A stretch of DNA of 64,000 nt, from NCBI GenBank assembly GCA_947247005.1, contig OX365944.1:26201501-26265500 (forward strand). The letters run 5' to 3'. The position numbers were made by a program, and so were the translations under genes. Numbering within the stretch: position 1 is the stretch's first letter; each line of letters opens with the position of its first letter. The notes below the pieces were generated by a model, which ran no database searches, had not been told where the DNA came from, and was given only the letters and a program-made list of their open reading frames with translations. The stretch is from Spisula solida (lineage: Eukaryota; Mollusca; Bivalvia; Venerida; Mactridae). Shown here one piece after another: positions 1-12,709 of this stretch.

Positions 1-6
1 TATTTC

Positions 7-545
7 GAATCTAACATAGCCAATTAACCGCATTTGACAACAAACCTAGACACTTTAACTGCTGCACTATTTTGTTCCTCTGAACACTAGGCCTAATATT
101 TAGTTATTTGCCGTAGCTGTGTTTTAACGGTAATTCATACACAATTTGAACGACAAGTAACATTTATGTTATTTGCAGTTAACACTGCATTCACCAGATT
201 TTTACCCAAAGAAATACTAATATTAATGGGACATAGAAATATATCATATTGGTCAAGTTACGAATGTTTTAGAAAATGCGATCACAAAATGGAATAAATA
301 TCATGATATAAAATATTCAGATTGGCATAGTATATCGTTAATTAGCAATAATATATGTCAGAATAAAGATTCCTTGATTAATTTGTCTTATTGAACAACA
401 CTATATCACGAACTAGTGTCCCTGGTGGTGCACAATACAATACATCAAATAACTACACATAGTCTGAATAGTTATGTTGAAACGTTTACGGCGTTCTAAT
501 CATTGTCTTGTCTCGTGGAAGTTATTAGATGTTGTTTTAGTCCCC
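7..545 (+). repeat. Direct segmental duplication, copy 1
   Basis: This stretch matches 55,683-56,184 and then 57,284-57,335 in the same orientation, with scattered substitutions and small indels. Shared words include the blocks around GCATTTGACAACAA, TTGCCGTAGCTGTGTTTTAA and GTTATGTTGAAACGTTTAC. The copy runs off the left edge, so its true length is unknown. It lacks two insertions present in the other copy (a 149-bp MITE and a 1.1-kb block), which makes it an empty-site reference. I see no coding potential. Confidence 0.85.
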
Positions 546-571
546 TAAACAATGTAACTAAACGAGAAACC

Positions 572-661
572 TAAAACACAAACTAAACGAGCATAGAAAC
601 TTAAAACACAAACTAAACGAGCATAGAAACATAAAAAACACAAACTAAACGCGCATATAAA
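572..661 (+). repeat. Short tandem repeat, about 29-31 bp x 3
   Basis: Three consecutive units contain AAAACACAAACTAAACG and GCATAGAAAC or a close variant. The unit length drifts from 29 to 31 bp. A partial fourth match (AACTAAACGAGAAAC) lies just upstream. It sits immediately after the end of the direct duplication. Confidence 0.85.
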
Positions 662-3600
662 CTCAATGTGTTTTACATCAAAACGCCCTACCCAAAAACG
701 CCTTACCTGACATTGATAAGCTGTATGTTATCTGGATGACAGTTTATATTACGTACGACACTCTAATGTTGGTGCTTTCCTTTTGCTTTGCCAATATGCC
801 TGACGTAATTTTATCTATTGTATTTATATATTTGTACCTTTGGTGCATTACAACCATTACAACAATTGACTGACACTTCTAAATAGTTACACCCTACACA
901 ATAAACATCCAGACATTGAAGTTTTAGTCGTTATGTTTTAGCTTTATCGGAAACGAATGTGTTTATTTTTCAAGTTTGTCTGAGTGTGTACCTCGTATTT
1001 AGGACTTCCTAATGCATTACGAGACCATTTATATAATTAATCATTGTTATCAATTTAGTGAACAGGACATGGTTATCTACTAAATCAACTTTTTAAATTA
1101 TAGATGGCTTTGTAAACAATTCGTTTTAGTGGTCTAGTCGTTAGTAAAGATTGCATATAACTTGTTTAACGTATTATTTAAGGTCAACGCAAACCAATAC
1201 AACATCAACATGGTCATTTTCACGTTCTCTTATGTCTTTTAGTTTATTTAAATGTTTTTAATGATTTAATGTGATACGAATGTCACTTCATTAAATGCTT
1301 AGAAGAATTAGACGAATTGACCAGACACCATGATAGAGAACGCTTCGTCCATTTGTTGCGGCGGTTTATCATGCGAATTAAATGGATTACATGTATGTTA
1401 ATGTATGCAATACTTCAAATGTTTTACAATACAAGATAAATAGTTTTATTGTCACCCCAATTTGTGGTGTACATCGGACATCTGGTCAACCACCAGATCC
1501 TCTGACAGACAACTAGGTTACCGGTTGTGTGGCTGCATTGTACTTGGTCTAGTTCAAGTTGAACTTCAAGAAATCTTTAATGGCATAAAACATACGTGAA
1601 TATATACAAATCAAACACAAAGATATACATTAGAAAATGAAAATAAAGAAAAGTCTTTAATTATCTTAATAATATTTATTGATTTAATGTACATGATAAT
1701 TATATATATAATACACTAATAAAGTATCACAATAAAATGAAAAAAACACAACTCAACTTACTAAACTACGCGTTACGTTTTAGAACATAACTTTATATAT
1801 TTTATAACATAATTTGTAACCAAATTTATAATACTATAATCATTAACGGAAAAATACAAATGATAGTCAAATAGAGAAGCTCAATGGTTAATTGCTGTTC
1901 TAGACATAGATTGTGTTCTTAATACATCGTTAGCATACATAGCATACATGTTACTGTTTACTTTGAATTACATCTGCATAATTGGTTAATTGTCGTAAAA
2001 ATTAAGCTTGGTAGTTTTATTATATTATAATGATGTAACGCATTAAGATACAATTATGATAAACACCTATAACGATGCTCTAAGCTGCAGCATGCTGCTG
2101 CTAATGTTAGCAGTAAGAACAATTTTCCAGAGATTACAACAACTTAACACACACCGGATGTTTTTTATGCTTATCTACATCTTTGTTACATTAATCCCCC
2201 GTCGGATCAAATAAGTAGTTTTTGTGCTATCGTTGACATGATGATTTGGAATATGATTAATGATATCATTAGAAGTGTCGTTCAGTCTATGTGTCATAGC
2301 GGATAAAATATAACCAACATAGTGAAAGCGATGCTATGTTTCAGTTTCTAAAATACGTTATAGTTTCATATTGAGAGCCTACATCACTGTTAAAAACTAT
2401 GATAAAAGGACCGTTGTCAACTACGTACATATAATAATCACAGAAACATTGTGCTCCTAATGTTTGCACGTTATGAAGTGGCAATTCTCCAAACCACTTG
2501 GTGCAGATAAAAAGTTGTAAGTTTTTAACATTAGGCAAAAGTATACTTGTCAAATATTTTTAAAATATGTCAACATAGCAAATTTGTATATAAACGCATC
2601 GATTTGTGTAACTTATTTGGAATTTATAATTAAACTTCGACTAGGAGAACTTTTTAGTGAGTCATATTTCTTTTTAATATGTGGACTTTGTGAGTGTTTT
2701 TTTTCTGTTTCATTGAAGAGTATCTAGTATTTTACCCCGCTAAATATATTCTATATAATCAGATTGTATACATCAAGTGTAATCAGAAATTCAGTCTAAG
2801 TAATTCGTGATTTAGGTTTTAGAAACAATATTCGAGTAAAACCGATGTATCTGTACCAATTATGAGAAGAAGCACAGATCATGTTACAGTTGGTTCATGA
2901 GTCCCTTGAAATATAACGTATTTCTAGTAAATCTTCTTGTTCTTTTTTTTGGTATATAAACTCTCATCTTTCCTGTGACATGTTAAAATTGCACTATATA
3001 CAAGGCATACAAGCTGTTCTGTCTGGTTCGTTATTGCCTTGAAAAATATAGTAACATTTATTAGATTATTACATTGTCGCAACCTTTCAGGTATAATAAT
3101 TGTTTAGGACAAGTTACGTCTTTGCATAACATTATTGCAATATAACAGTAGAAACTGCAGCTGTAGTCAGTATGGTAATTGTAGTTGAGTATGGTAGTAT
3201 ATCAGAGTGTTACTGCATGATCGATCATCTTATTATTTATGTATTTTTCTTGTTAAACCTAGAAAATTTCTTATAATTGAATAAATGTACCATCTTCTCC
3301 GTATAAAACACCCGGGACGAGACGGAACAGGACTAGAATTAACTAGTCTTCAACTTAAATAGCGTGCTCCAAAAATCACTTATACGTTTTTGTCTATACA
3401 ATAATTTTGGGGTACCAAAGTCAATCAGTCTAGTTACAATAATGTAAGAGCAAATCACACAATAATGATGATGTATGTCTTGGTATACTTCTGAGTGAGT
3501 GAAATTGACCTACTCCGAATGTGAATAAATGTTTTAAAGGAATTTATTCGAACCATGTTTACTCTTAATGACTATGACTGGTGAAAATAGCTTTTCTCAT

Positions 3601-4310
3601 GTCATTAATTGAATGTTTGCTATTACCTCAGTGGTATTTTAGCAATCGTATGATAAAAGTTTTTTCAAACCTTACGTTAATGGAACGGTTACAATACAGC
3701 GCATGGTTGGTTTACGAACTTAAGTATTCATTTTGGTCAAACATGCGACTCATGCAAGACTGTTTGATCAACTTCTAAGATTCTACGGACTGTGTTATAT
3801 GTGTGATGTTCGCCGACCGTAGTTTATACCTGTAATAAAGAATGAGGTAGCGTCTAATGCGGCCAACATTCGCCGCCGTACAAAGCTGTCCTACAACGGT
3901 GAACGTGTACAGTGAGCGCACCATTCGCACGACAGGTGGCCGGTACCTCAATGATGTTTGCAGAACGATAGGTGTCTATTCGCAGCTACATCACTAATAT
4001 TTCATCCTCATGGGTTAGCCTGTTAGGTTACAAAAATATCAAGCTAAGTGTCCGTTACCACATGTTGATAGCCACCTAAATGCTTTATTTCCATCATCAA
4101 TACATGTGAAAGCCACGTTTGGTGTGAACACAAACATACTAAACAGCAGTTCTTTTAATGCATACAGCAATTTCCAAAAGTAGAAAATAAATTGCTGCTT
4201 CAGACAAAGTCTTCACTTACGACGTATTTATTATGTTTTTATATTTCCTATGCTACAATAAAACATATATACACCAGACCTTCAGTGGGTAGAAGTAATG
4301 CCGAATGCCG
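662..4310. other. Gene-free AT-rich stretch
   Basis: No convincing gene is seen. The few open frames here (for example 3,581-3,778 +) are short, AT-rich and without recognisable motifs. A locally GC-richer patch at about 3,845-3,960 breaks the composition and could be repeat-derived or the 5' untranslated part of the LINE that follows, but nothing in it identifies it. Confidence 0.5.
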
Positions 4311-4431
4311 CTGACGTGTTCATTTATGTGTCTATCGTCTCCCGGTGGCCAATACAATTGTCTTAAACAATACCGTGTTGTATTATGTGATAATTGATGT
4401 ACTTCTGGCGTATGTTATAGCATACGAAGCG

Positions 4432-5370
4432 ATGTTAGCCAAGTCCTCGTACTGTTCAGAACCATTCATGGATCGGTCAACAGTGTTCTGTCACGTGTCG
4501 GCGACTATTGCCAACTCAATATCTCAAACGAACAAACTGAAAGACGACTGTGCTAGAATGGAAACGGCTCTATCTACCATGAATAAACGATATCTCGACG
4601 AACGTATTATCTCAAAACCACCCGTGATAAGCACACCTGTCAGTTCAAACGATATCATAACATCAGACAATCGTGTCAGCTATAGTGCCATCGTACAAAC
4701 CGTAAATCCGCCAGAAAAAACTGAAACTTCTAATAGCAATGGCACTAACGAGGACGAACCATTTACAAACATCCATGTAAAAGTGTCGGACGCACACAGT
4801 GAACCGCAAAAGTACAAACCCGAACCCACGATCGACCCACCAAGTGTAGACAACAACACCTCAGGTTTTAAGGCGGTAAGGCGAAAAAAAACTTTATCAT
4901 ACTTCATAAGCAACATAGATGGAGATGTTGTCAAACAAGATATATATAATTTCATGAAATGTAAAAATGTGACACCAAGCTTCATAAATATTTACCATGG
5001 GAGAAACGGTTAGGCGGCGAAAATAAACATATTCGTGGATGACGAGCATATCATCAAACGCAGCGACTTCTGGCCACCCGATATAACGTGCCGGAAATGG
5101 ATCAGCAAACCGGACTGGTAAAGACAAAAGTCAGAGCAACGCTATCGCCACAAAGCACCACGACACCGACAGCATTTAAACGATAGTGTTGATTACAGCC
5201 ATGACCATCGCTACGAGGAGGTGGATCCATATCCTACCCATACAAACTATGACTATAACAACCGATATCGAAGAAATTATAACTACCGACAACACGACGA
5301 CAACGATACGCCTAGATACGACGAAGGCTATGACAACCACGACCGGGATCGTTACCCGATAGACAATTAA
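4432..5370 (+). pseudogene. LINE ORF1 (RNA-binding protein), two in-frame stops
   Basis: From the first ATG the frame stays open for 193 codons, meets TAG at 5,011-5,013, continues in the same frame to TAA at 5,119-5,121, then to TAA at 5,368-5,370. The middle third resembles the conserved RNA-binding segment of LINE ORF1 proteins: LSYFISNIDGDVVKQDI around residues 152-168, then FWPPDITCRKW about residues 215-225. The N-terminal part could form a coiled coil (NKLKDDCARMETALSTMNK), and the tail is rich in Asp, Arg and Tyr. In a live copy it would bind LINE RNA in the ribonucleoprotein particle. The frame extends upstream to 4,315 without an ATG. The first stop falls inside the conserved domain and must be a mutation; the second could be mutation or a natural end. 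Confidence 0.75.
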
Positions 5371-5403
5371 CGTGATATATTGTATACCAAGTTTAATTGT
5401 GCA

Positions 5404-8400
5404 ATGTCTGATCTTATTCATTTGCTTTTGAAATCGATTATGTCACTTATGCTGTTAAACCTGCTATGTTGGAACGTCAGAGGCATAATGTCATCAGCCT
5501 ACAGCCTTTCTGAACTCTTAGATAAAATGAACATTGATCTTGCTTTGTTAACAGAACACAAACTTTTATATAGATCTCAAAACTTCTTGCAATCCATTAA
5601 TACTAACTACTATGCTGTAAACACCTGTGACAACAGTACTGATAATAATTATGGTCATATGAAATGTGGTAAAGATGGAACTGCTATACTCTTACGCAAA
5701 TCATTAAGGCAATATATTTCTGTTGTTCCCAATATAAACAATGAGAGAATATTAGGTCTAGAGATTAAGCATGAATGTGATATACCTATATATGTGTTTT
5801 GTATATATCTACCTTCTGACAATGATGTTTATTCATATAATGAAACTCTATGTGATGTTCAATCAATCATGTCGCATTATTGTAAGATTGGAACTGTTAT
5901 TTTCGCTGGTGATTTTAATGCCCAACTTGTCACAGATTCTCTTCATTACCCAAATCGGAAATCCAAACTCCTATCCGACTTTGTCTGTAACTACAACTTG
6001 ATGTTTCAGGTCCACATCAAGGGCGAGAGATTTTACCCAAAATTGCACCTAAGCCCTAACATAAGTTGGTCAAAATGTACTCCTACCCACCTTACTAATT
6101 TCAATAGCGAACTTGACAACCAGGTCAATAGAATGCTAAACACGCACGATATCGGCAGTCTCGGACCGGATATTATCAACTCCGCGATCTCAACCTTTAT
6201 CCGAGAAGCTGAAAAGCATCTTCCGAAAACACGGTTCAATTCAGCCGCCAAACCTTATTGGTGTACGGAACTGAAACACGCACATGCACGAGCAAGGCAT
6301 TTTCGTTCTATATGGCTGCAACAAGGACGTCCCCGGTCACACTTGCATGACACATATACAAACTACAAGGTAGCGAAGAGGGCTTTCAGACGCCTGCAGC
6401 TACATTGTATTAACGCGCACGAGAATGTAGTATTCGACAGGTTAAATAAAGCAGCCGACTCGGATTACAGATTGTTTTGGAAATTACTGAAACGCAAGGG
6501 TGGGTCAAATCTCGAAGTTTGTAATTCCCTTCGCGTAAACAGCCAAAACTATCACAATACAGACGTTATAACTGGATTTTTCCAACATTATAAAGATGTA
6601 TTTGGTACCAAAAACTCTTGCGATGATTTACCTTTAGAGTATCAAACGGAACTCAATGGTTATATCACCAGACCCCTTAGCGTTCACTCACAATTACTGC
6701 TACGCCCAATCGAATCGCAAGAACTGAACGCAATAGTTACCAAACTACCGCAAAAGAAAGCTCCAGGTCACGATCAAATTCTTAATGAACACGTGATCCA
6801 TGGTGAAAATCCTGTACAATTCATGTTGACGACATTACTCAACGCGATACTACATACCCTTAAGGTCCCAGATGACTGGCAAACAAGCGTCATCACACCG
6901 ATATACAAGGGCAAAGGAAAGTCAAAACAGAACCAACAAGTTATCGCCCAATTTCCCTTATACCAGCTTTCTGCAAGGTTTTTGAGAAAATTATTCTAAA
7001 CAGAATTAATAACTACCTTAAACGGAATAATCTTAAATTTCCTAACGCACAACAACGTTTCGAATCGGACCTCAGTTGTCTATCGACGGTTTTTGCGGTT
7101 CAAGAGACGATTTTATACAACATTGAACGCCATTCGGATGTCTACGTAGCTTGTCTCGATCAGAGAGCTGCATTTGACACAGTCAGGTGCGACGCTCTCT
7201 TTCTTAAACTCGGTAGACTAGGTTTCACCGGAAAATTTCTACGTCTGTTAATGTCCACCCACAATAACCTCAACTCTGTCGTCCGACTATCAGGTCACAC
7301 GTCAGATTCGATCAGTGTGAAGAGAGGAGTACGCCAAGGCGGCGTATTGTCCACTTTCCTATACCTTGTCTATGTCGACAACCTACTAAAAGAACTTGAA
7401 TGTAGTCGTCTAGGTTCGAAAGTCATGTCTGTTAATTTAGGGAACCCAGTTTTTGCAGACGATATTTCGTTATTGTCCCTCACGCCATTCCGACTACAGC
7501 AAATGGTCGATATTGTATACCATTATTGTAAGCACTGGCATGTCTCTATAAATGTCCCTAAATGCAATGTTACCGTTTTCACAAGAAAACGCACACAGCC
7601 AAATGTAGGCATCTTATATGGTGACACATTTATTGAACAGACCGATAGTTTTCTTCACCTAGGAATCCTATACTCCTACAATTTGAAAGATACAGCTAGG
7701 ATTAAACAACGCCTACAAAAGGCAAATAACGCTTTATTTGCCATGTCTGCTCAAGGCATCCACGCCCAAGGCGTTAACCCACTAGTTTCTGCGAATTTGT
7801 ACTCCAAAATCATCATTCCCATAATAACATACGGTTCAGAACTGTGGAACAACACCACCCTCTCAGACCTTACAGCGGTCTCCCGTTTCTAACATTCCGC
7901 CGTCAAACGCATCCAAGGACTCCCCATTCTTACCCGCTCGGACATGGCAGAATCCATGCTTGGCCTTTACCGACTGCCCTCTATCGTTGAATACCGTAAA
8001 TTAATGTTCCTCTATAAACTTATGACCCTACTAAAGGGCTCTGTGACAAGAGACATATTTATTAGAAAACTAATTTTGTTTATAACCGACAACTCTCTTG
8101 TAACACGCGCCTTATACCCGATATTTGTAAACTCTTGTTGAAATATGACTTACAAAGTGTCATAAATAATTTCACAGCTGCCATACCATGTATACCATCA
8201 AAACGTGAATGGAAAAATACTGTTAAAAATGTTATTTCCTTAAATGAAACAAAATTGTGGAATACTAGGATGTCGCAAGACTCGGACTTTATTTTTTTTC
8301 CGGATCTTGCAACCTCATATTATGCCATCAATTGTATATACTGTGTGTCAACGGAGCTCATCCAGATATATCATGAACGTTATTGCACGACTATGGACGA

Positions 8401-8648
8401 GATCTGTATCAATCGACAACAGCGCGTGTGATAAATGTGAGCAATTATTCCAGGAAGCACTTATTCACGTGCTTTGCGAATGCTCGTCAACGGAAACCAT
8501 TCGAACCCAAATGCTAACCTCATTAGAACAGATACTTAACCAGAACGACACTCACCGAATTCGTGAAATGGATAGTAACTCCCTTGTGCTAAAACTTTTG
8601 GGTGCTCCTCTCGAACCCATCCTCGACTCAGAATATAGAGGGAATTAA
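5404..8648 (+). pseudogene. LINE ORF2 (endonuclease and reverse transcriptase), broken
   Basis: The ATG at 5,404 lies 33 bases after ORF1, in the same frame. The endonuclease keeps CWNVRG (5,467), TEHK (5,551) and AGDFNAQ (5,905), but after MFQ at about 6,009 the text jumps to the linker, so the usual C-terminal SDH part is missing. The reverse transcriptase starts near 6,720 (KAPGHDQI), shifts to frame 3 at about 6,925-6,941, then reads YRPISLIPAF, DQRAAFD (about 7,158), RQGGVLS and the FADD catalytic box (7,452-7,463). TAA at 7,890 is in frame. Further frameshifts lie at about 8,120-8,140 and 8,290-8,400. The C-terminal CX2CX9HX4C knuckle starts at 8,427. An intact protein would nick DNA and prime reverse transcription there; this copy cannot. 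Confidence 0.92.
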
Positions 8649-8884
8649 AGTGTTGAAGTTGAAGTTGATCTAACAATAACCTTTGACATGCAAGTAGGTT
8701 CATGTAACATCTGTAAACGCTTGTAAATTACAATGTTCGAATGCTGAGACAGACAAATATAGCTAAATACATTCTCGACATTCCACAGACACGAGAACGA
8801 ACAATAAAACAATGTATCATAATGTATATATATCGTCACCATTCGATAAAACACTGGGTATATAAAAGTAACAAACTATTACGA

Positions 8885-8960
8885 TCTGTGGCACATCGGT
8901 AAGTCCGCCAAATTTGTAATAACCAAGCGTACGGGGTTCGGTCCCCGGTTACGGCAGGCC
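8885..8960 (+). repeat. tRNA-derived SINE head (degenerate)
   Basis: A Pol III A-box-like TGGCACATCGGT (8,889-8,900) is followed 34 bases later by a B-box-like GGTTCGGTCCC (8,935-8,945). Spacing and order match an internal tRNA promoter. The B-box flanks can pair only partly (GGGG with CCCC), and no complete cloverleaf can be drawn, so this is a SINE head or tRNA pseudogene rather than a working tRNA. It lies about 220 bases downstream of the LINE tail. Confidence 0.5.
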
Positions 8961-11867
8961 ATACCGTTCCATGTAAATTTGACAACATTGTCGAATTCCC
9001 TTAAAATGTGTATGTTTGTATTAGTTAGAGTACGGTCCAGAAATACTTGCTATCAAGTTAATTGGCGGCGGTATTTAACAGAAAAATTGAAGCTGAATAA
9101 ACATTAACAAAATACAATTACCCAGCAGGATAACAGCAAGGCTTTGCTTTCCCATTAGTGCCATTTGATTGTTAAAAGCAGTAACCATTAAACATTCACT
9201 TACATTCTCAATAAATTAAATAATAGTCATGATAAGTACTTCTTTAAGTTGTTTAGTATATTGTAGCTCTCGTCTGTTTCTAGCATTTACCTAGACCTCT
9301 ATTTTAAGCGGGGTGCGATGTATATTAGTACAATATAATTTTATTTGCAGATACTTAAATAGATAATGTATTTACCACTGAAAAATGTTGATTAATATTT
9401 GCCAACGAGCTTACTGGAAAGCAACCCTGACTGACACAGGATGTAGAATCTTCCACAATAGCATCGAGTCTTTAGTCTAAATTCCATTCCACATTTCCGC
9501 TGTAAGCATGTTACATATGTAACATTAACGCTGTTAAATTGTAAACCTGTTCGGCAAACATGTTCGTCGATGCTATAATGCAGTCAAAGCCATACACCCA
9601 AGCAACTGAAAGCTATATTTACAAATTCGTACCATATTATACTTAATTCTGGTATTTGGCAAAAACAAAAACGGTACCTTTTAAAATGACCCAGATGGGA
9701 AAGAACAGCAATACTGGTGGTTGTATAACGCAAGCCGTATTACAACATTTCAATCATATACACTGATTCAACCAGTCCATGGCAAACCTTCATGATGTAT
9801 GATGAGCACCTAGCAAGTAGATTGATAAAGACTTTGGTGTGCCACTAACTGTGATCGAATTCGCAACCTTTACAACGTACATGTTGTTTATATATAGCAA
9901 TGCGAAATTGGAGAGTGAACTGTTATAATAATGCGATATGGCCTAAGTACTATTTTGCCGTAATCCACATGAATCTCAAAATGTTTATACCAGATTGGGT
10001 TGATATTAATCCCAAACTCTTTGATGTGCGGATCGAATTAGAATCAAGCTTATTAATACATATATTTTATGTATGTAAATATTGGCTTGAGTTGTATTTA
10101 ATGATCATCGTGGCGTCGGCAGACCATAATTCCCACAACAAGCCATTAAAACACTCTATAACATCATACATGTATATTCCAAGGCATTATCTCTCCAAAT
10201 CTTCATTACTTGCTCTAAACAGTTTGTTACTCTCCTGTGCGTTAATGTATTTGTATTGATAAACACATAAATTAGTTGAAACAAGACAAACTCCAGGCTC
10301 TTTTCAAACACAGTGATCGGACCGTGTTATTTTGGTAAACAGATACTAGTAATTGAATTACACCATATTGTTCGATTTTATCCTCATACTCGTAATCAAT
10401 CATCTGCTAATATTTCCCATCATATCGTAAATAATTATATAATACGAGGTACACACTCTATGATCAAACCTAATTTGAAAATGCTGTGTCAATTATCGAG
10501 ATAAGTGTTAATTATATAAACTACAATAAAGCATAAAACACTTGAGACCATCGTTACAAAGGAAATTGTAATAATTGCATCCGGCTAAACAAAGCAGAGC
10601 ATTGCATTTTATTTTCTAACGATGACAGGACATAGTCGATTAAGCACATGCATAGAAATTATATACATGTAGTATGCAAACAGAAAATAATAAATTCTTA
10701 ATTTAATTTCATGTTTTACACGTATGTAAATCATATGTATTTTGTGAAAACGACACCGTGGTTAAATGAAATTCTATTTCTATATCTTGCGTATTGCAAA
10801 CACTACATTTTCAATATTGTACGGTTTTTAAGTTGCCGCGAATAGTATAAACAACATGATTCAGTTGGCAAAACATTTTCTTTTTAAACATGAAGGCGTT
10901 GAATCCACTAAGCTTGGTTTGTATGAGAGTTTACTTACCATGCTAATGTGTTACCTATCTGTGATAGCATTCAATACGTACAGTCTGTAACACAGATTGT
11001 GAGAAAACATCACCTGTGCGAGAAATCAAAGATGGCAATATTATTAACTTTCCTTACGTATCATTCGACATATGTTGAGTATGTTCGGAAATTAAAGAAT
11101 TAAAATACTTCTGAATAATGTCCGGCTTTGTGCAACAGTGTCTCCCAAACATAGAGCACACTTACTACTAGAAGTAAAGGTATAACTGTAATAGAGGTAT
11201 CATAATGTGTATAGTATGTCTAATTACATGTCTCCTAAGCAATCTATAAACATATTAATGTCGCTTTAATGGCGCATAATACTTCAATACAATGCGTCTT
11301 CATCTGCGAGTAGGTTTACGTGATATTGGGATTTATCGCTGAAGAATAGCACAGTGACCACGTTATGCAGTCATCAGATACCTCTCTCCTAAGTCATCTG
11401 GGCGTGATCTCAAATCAACTTTTGCCTGAAATCATTGAGATCTATCCTTCTCATAGCACACATAGATATGATATGGAGCACACATAAAATATATGTTCTA
11501 AGGATATCAAAACATTCAGATTGCATTTGTCTCAACCATTGGCAAATTTCAGCACACTCTGTATTGTCTCAACCTTTGACTCAGATTCGAGCACACTCTT
11601 GAATGTAAGCTGCGATTTCTCTTCATTGGTCTTTAGAAGATGGTGACGAGTTGGCTGAGCCGTACTCCTAATTTTTGTGTTGTTTATATCGTTATTTACG
11701 CCATCCATCCTTGATTATTTCATTGATGATATCTGTCTGATCGGAGGTGAGCAGTCACATAACCGATTTATTTATGACATAGACACAGGCGTTTAACTGT
11801 ATTACTTTGGTATCAAACTTTCATACGGGTGCGGGTAATTGTATACCAAGCAAGTTCACTAACCTCT
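8961..11867. other. Gene-free AT-rich stretch
   Basis: No gene is seen. An open frame of 119 codons at 9,900-10,259 (+) has AT-driven composition and no motif. A weak local duplication with GTCTCAACC and AGCACACTCT occurs near 11,529-11,597. Nothing else is recognised. Confidence 0.5.
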
Positions 11868-12227
11868 GATCGTGGTTTCGTATGGAACTTTGTCACGTCG
11901 GCTGGCTTACAGACACGAAAACAACAATACAATTATGCAGATTGACGATTTCTTAGCATTAGACGGATTATTTTGCAATAAGTAAAGACAATGCTCTCCG
12001 AACTCTAAACATTCTGCACTTTGGTCACGTCGACAGGACTTTGAAGCGATAAACATTGATATATTGACACATCAAGGGCATCTAAGGAATAATACAATAT
12101 CATATAGGATATCGGTATAGAATATAAATTGATACTGAGATTTATTAATACGTTGTCAGTTTAAATAATGAAGCTTACACAATACATCATAATCGTCATG
12201 ATATGTTTTTGTGAATAAGTATTGACA

Positions 12228-12232
12228 TGTTA
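12228..12232 (+). other. Target-site duplication TGTTA, left
   Basis: TGTTA immediately precedes the left end of the 3.2-kb element and is repeated at 15,466-15,470 immediately after its right end. The paralogous empty site in arm B (63,628-63,632, read on the minus strand) has one copy, TGTAA, between the same flanks. Confidence 0.85.
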
Positions 12233-12709
12233 CACTGTGGGGAACCCACGTGACCAGATGCTAATGTTCGGAGCCAATTTTGTAAACAAACCGCCTCGAT
12301 TCAGGTAACATTTTTGCTTGTAACTTTCTTAATAATTGATCGATCTGGATGAAATATAGACGAGCGCCGTCTCCTCTCAAAAGCAAATCATCGACGCTCT
12401 TATCTGGGGGACAAAATTGTGTACTTTTTGTTATTTGGGCAACGGCGCATTTTGTAAACTGCAATATGCTATGCTACGGTTCGGAGCAATTCACTTAAAC
12501 ATGTCCTTTATAAATTACAGCTTCATTAAAAGTTACAATTTAATAGCGATAATGTGGGTCGCTAAATTTAAGACTGACAAGCAAAATATTTCTGATAAAT
12601 ATGAGCAACAGACAAAATGAGACGACATAAACAAAAATGCTACAGTTCGGAGCTGAAATGAAAATGCTACAGTCCGGAGCTATTTTCATAAAATGCTACG
12701 GTTCGGAGC
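12233..12709 (+). repeat. Left terminal inverted repeat of the 3.2-kb element, with five 15-bp motifs
   Basis: The arm carries five direct copies of a motif close to GCTACNGTTCGGAGC at 12,260, 12,473, 12,639, 12,666 and 12,695. Spacing is uneven: one motif is near the tip, one central, and three are clustered at the inner end. Such subterminal repeats are typical transposase binding sites in several DNA transposon groups; that role is inferred here. Short open frames on both strands inside the arm are mirrored in the other arm and are probably by-products. Confidence 0.9.

Larger units (their letters stand above)
4315..8670 (+). mobile_element. Decayed two-ORF non-LTR retrotransposon (LINE)
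   Basis: ORF1 (RNA-binding type) and ORF2 (endonuclease, reverse transcriptase, C-terminal zinc knuckle) lie in order on the + strand, and the copy ends in a (TTGAAG)n-like tail at about 8,650-8,668. The 5' limit is set only by the stop codon upstream of ORF1 at 4,312 and is uncertain; I found no clear target-site duplication. Every frame is broken by stops, frameshifts or a deletion, so the copy is dead. The order and motifs fit the CR1/L2/jockey-like part of the LINE tree, but I cannot assign a clade by eye. Confidence 0.9.

Noticed and set aside
1480..1500. Small palindrome ATCTGGTCAACCACCAGAT
   Set aside because: Seven-base arms with no supporting context; expected by chance in a window this size.
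9900..10259. 119-codon open frame on the + strand
   Set aside because: Composition follows the AT-rich background and there are no motifs or splice context.
12261..12620. Overlapping 67-codon frames on both strands, repeated at 15,078-15,437
   Set aside because: They lie in the terminal inverted repeat arms; their conservation reflects arm identity, not coding.
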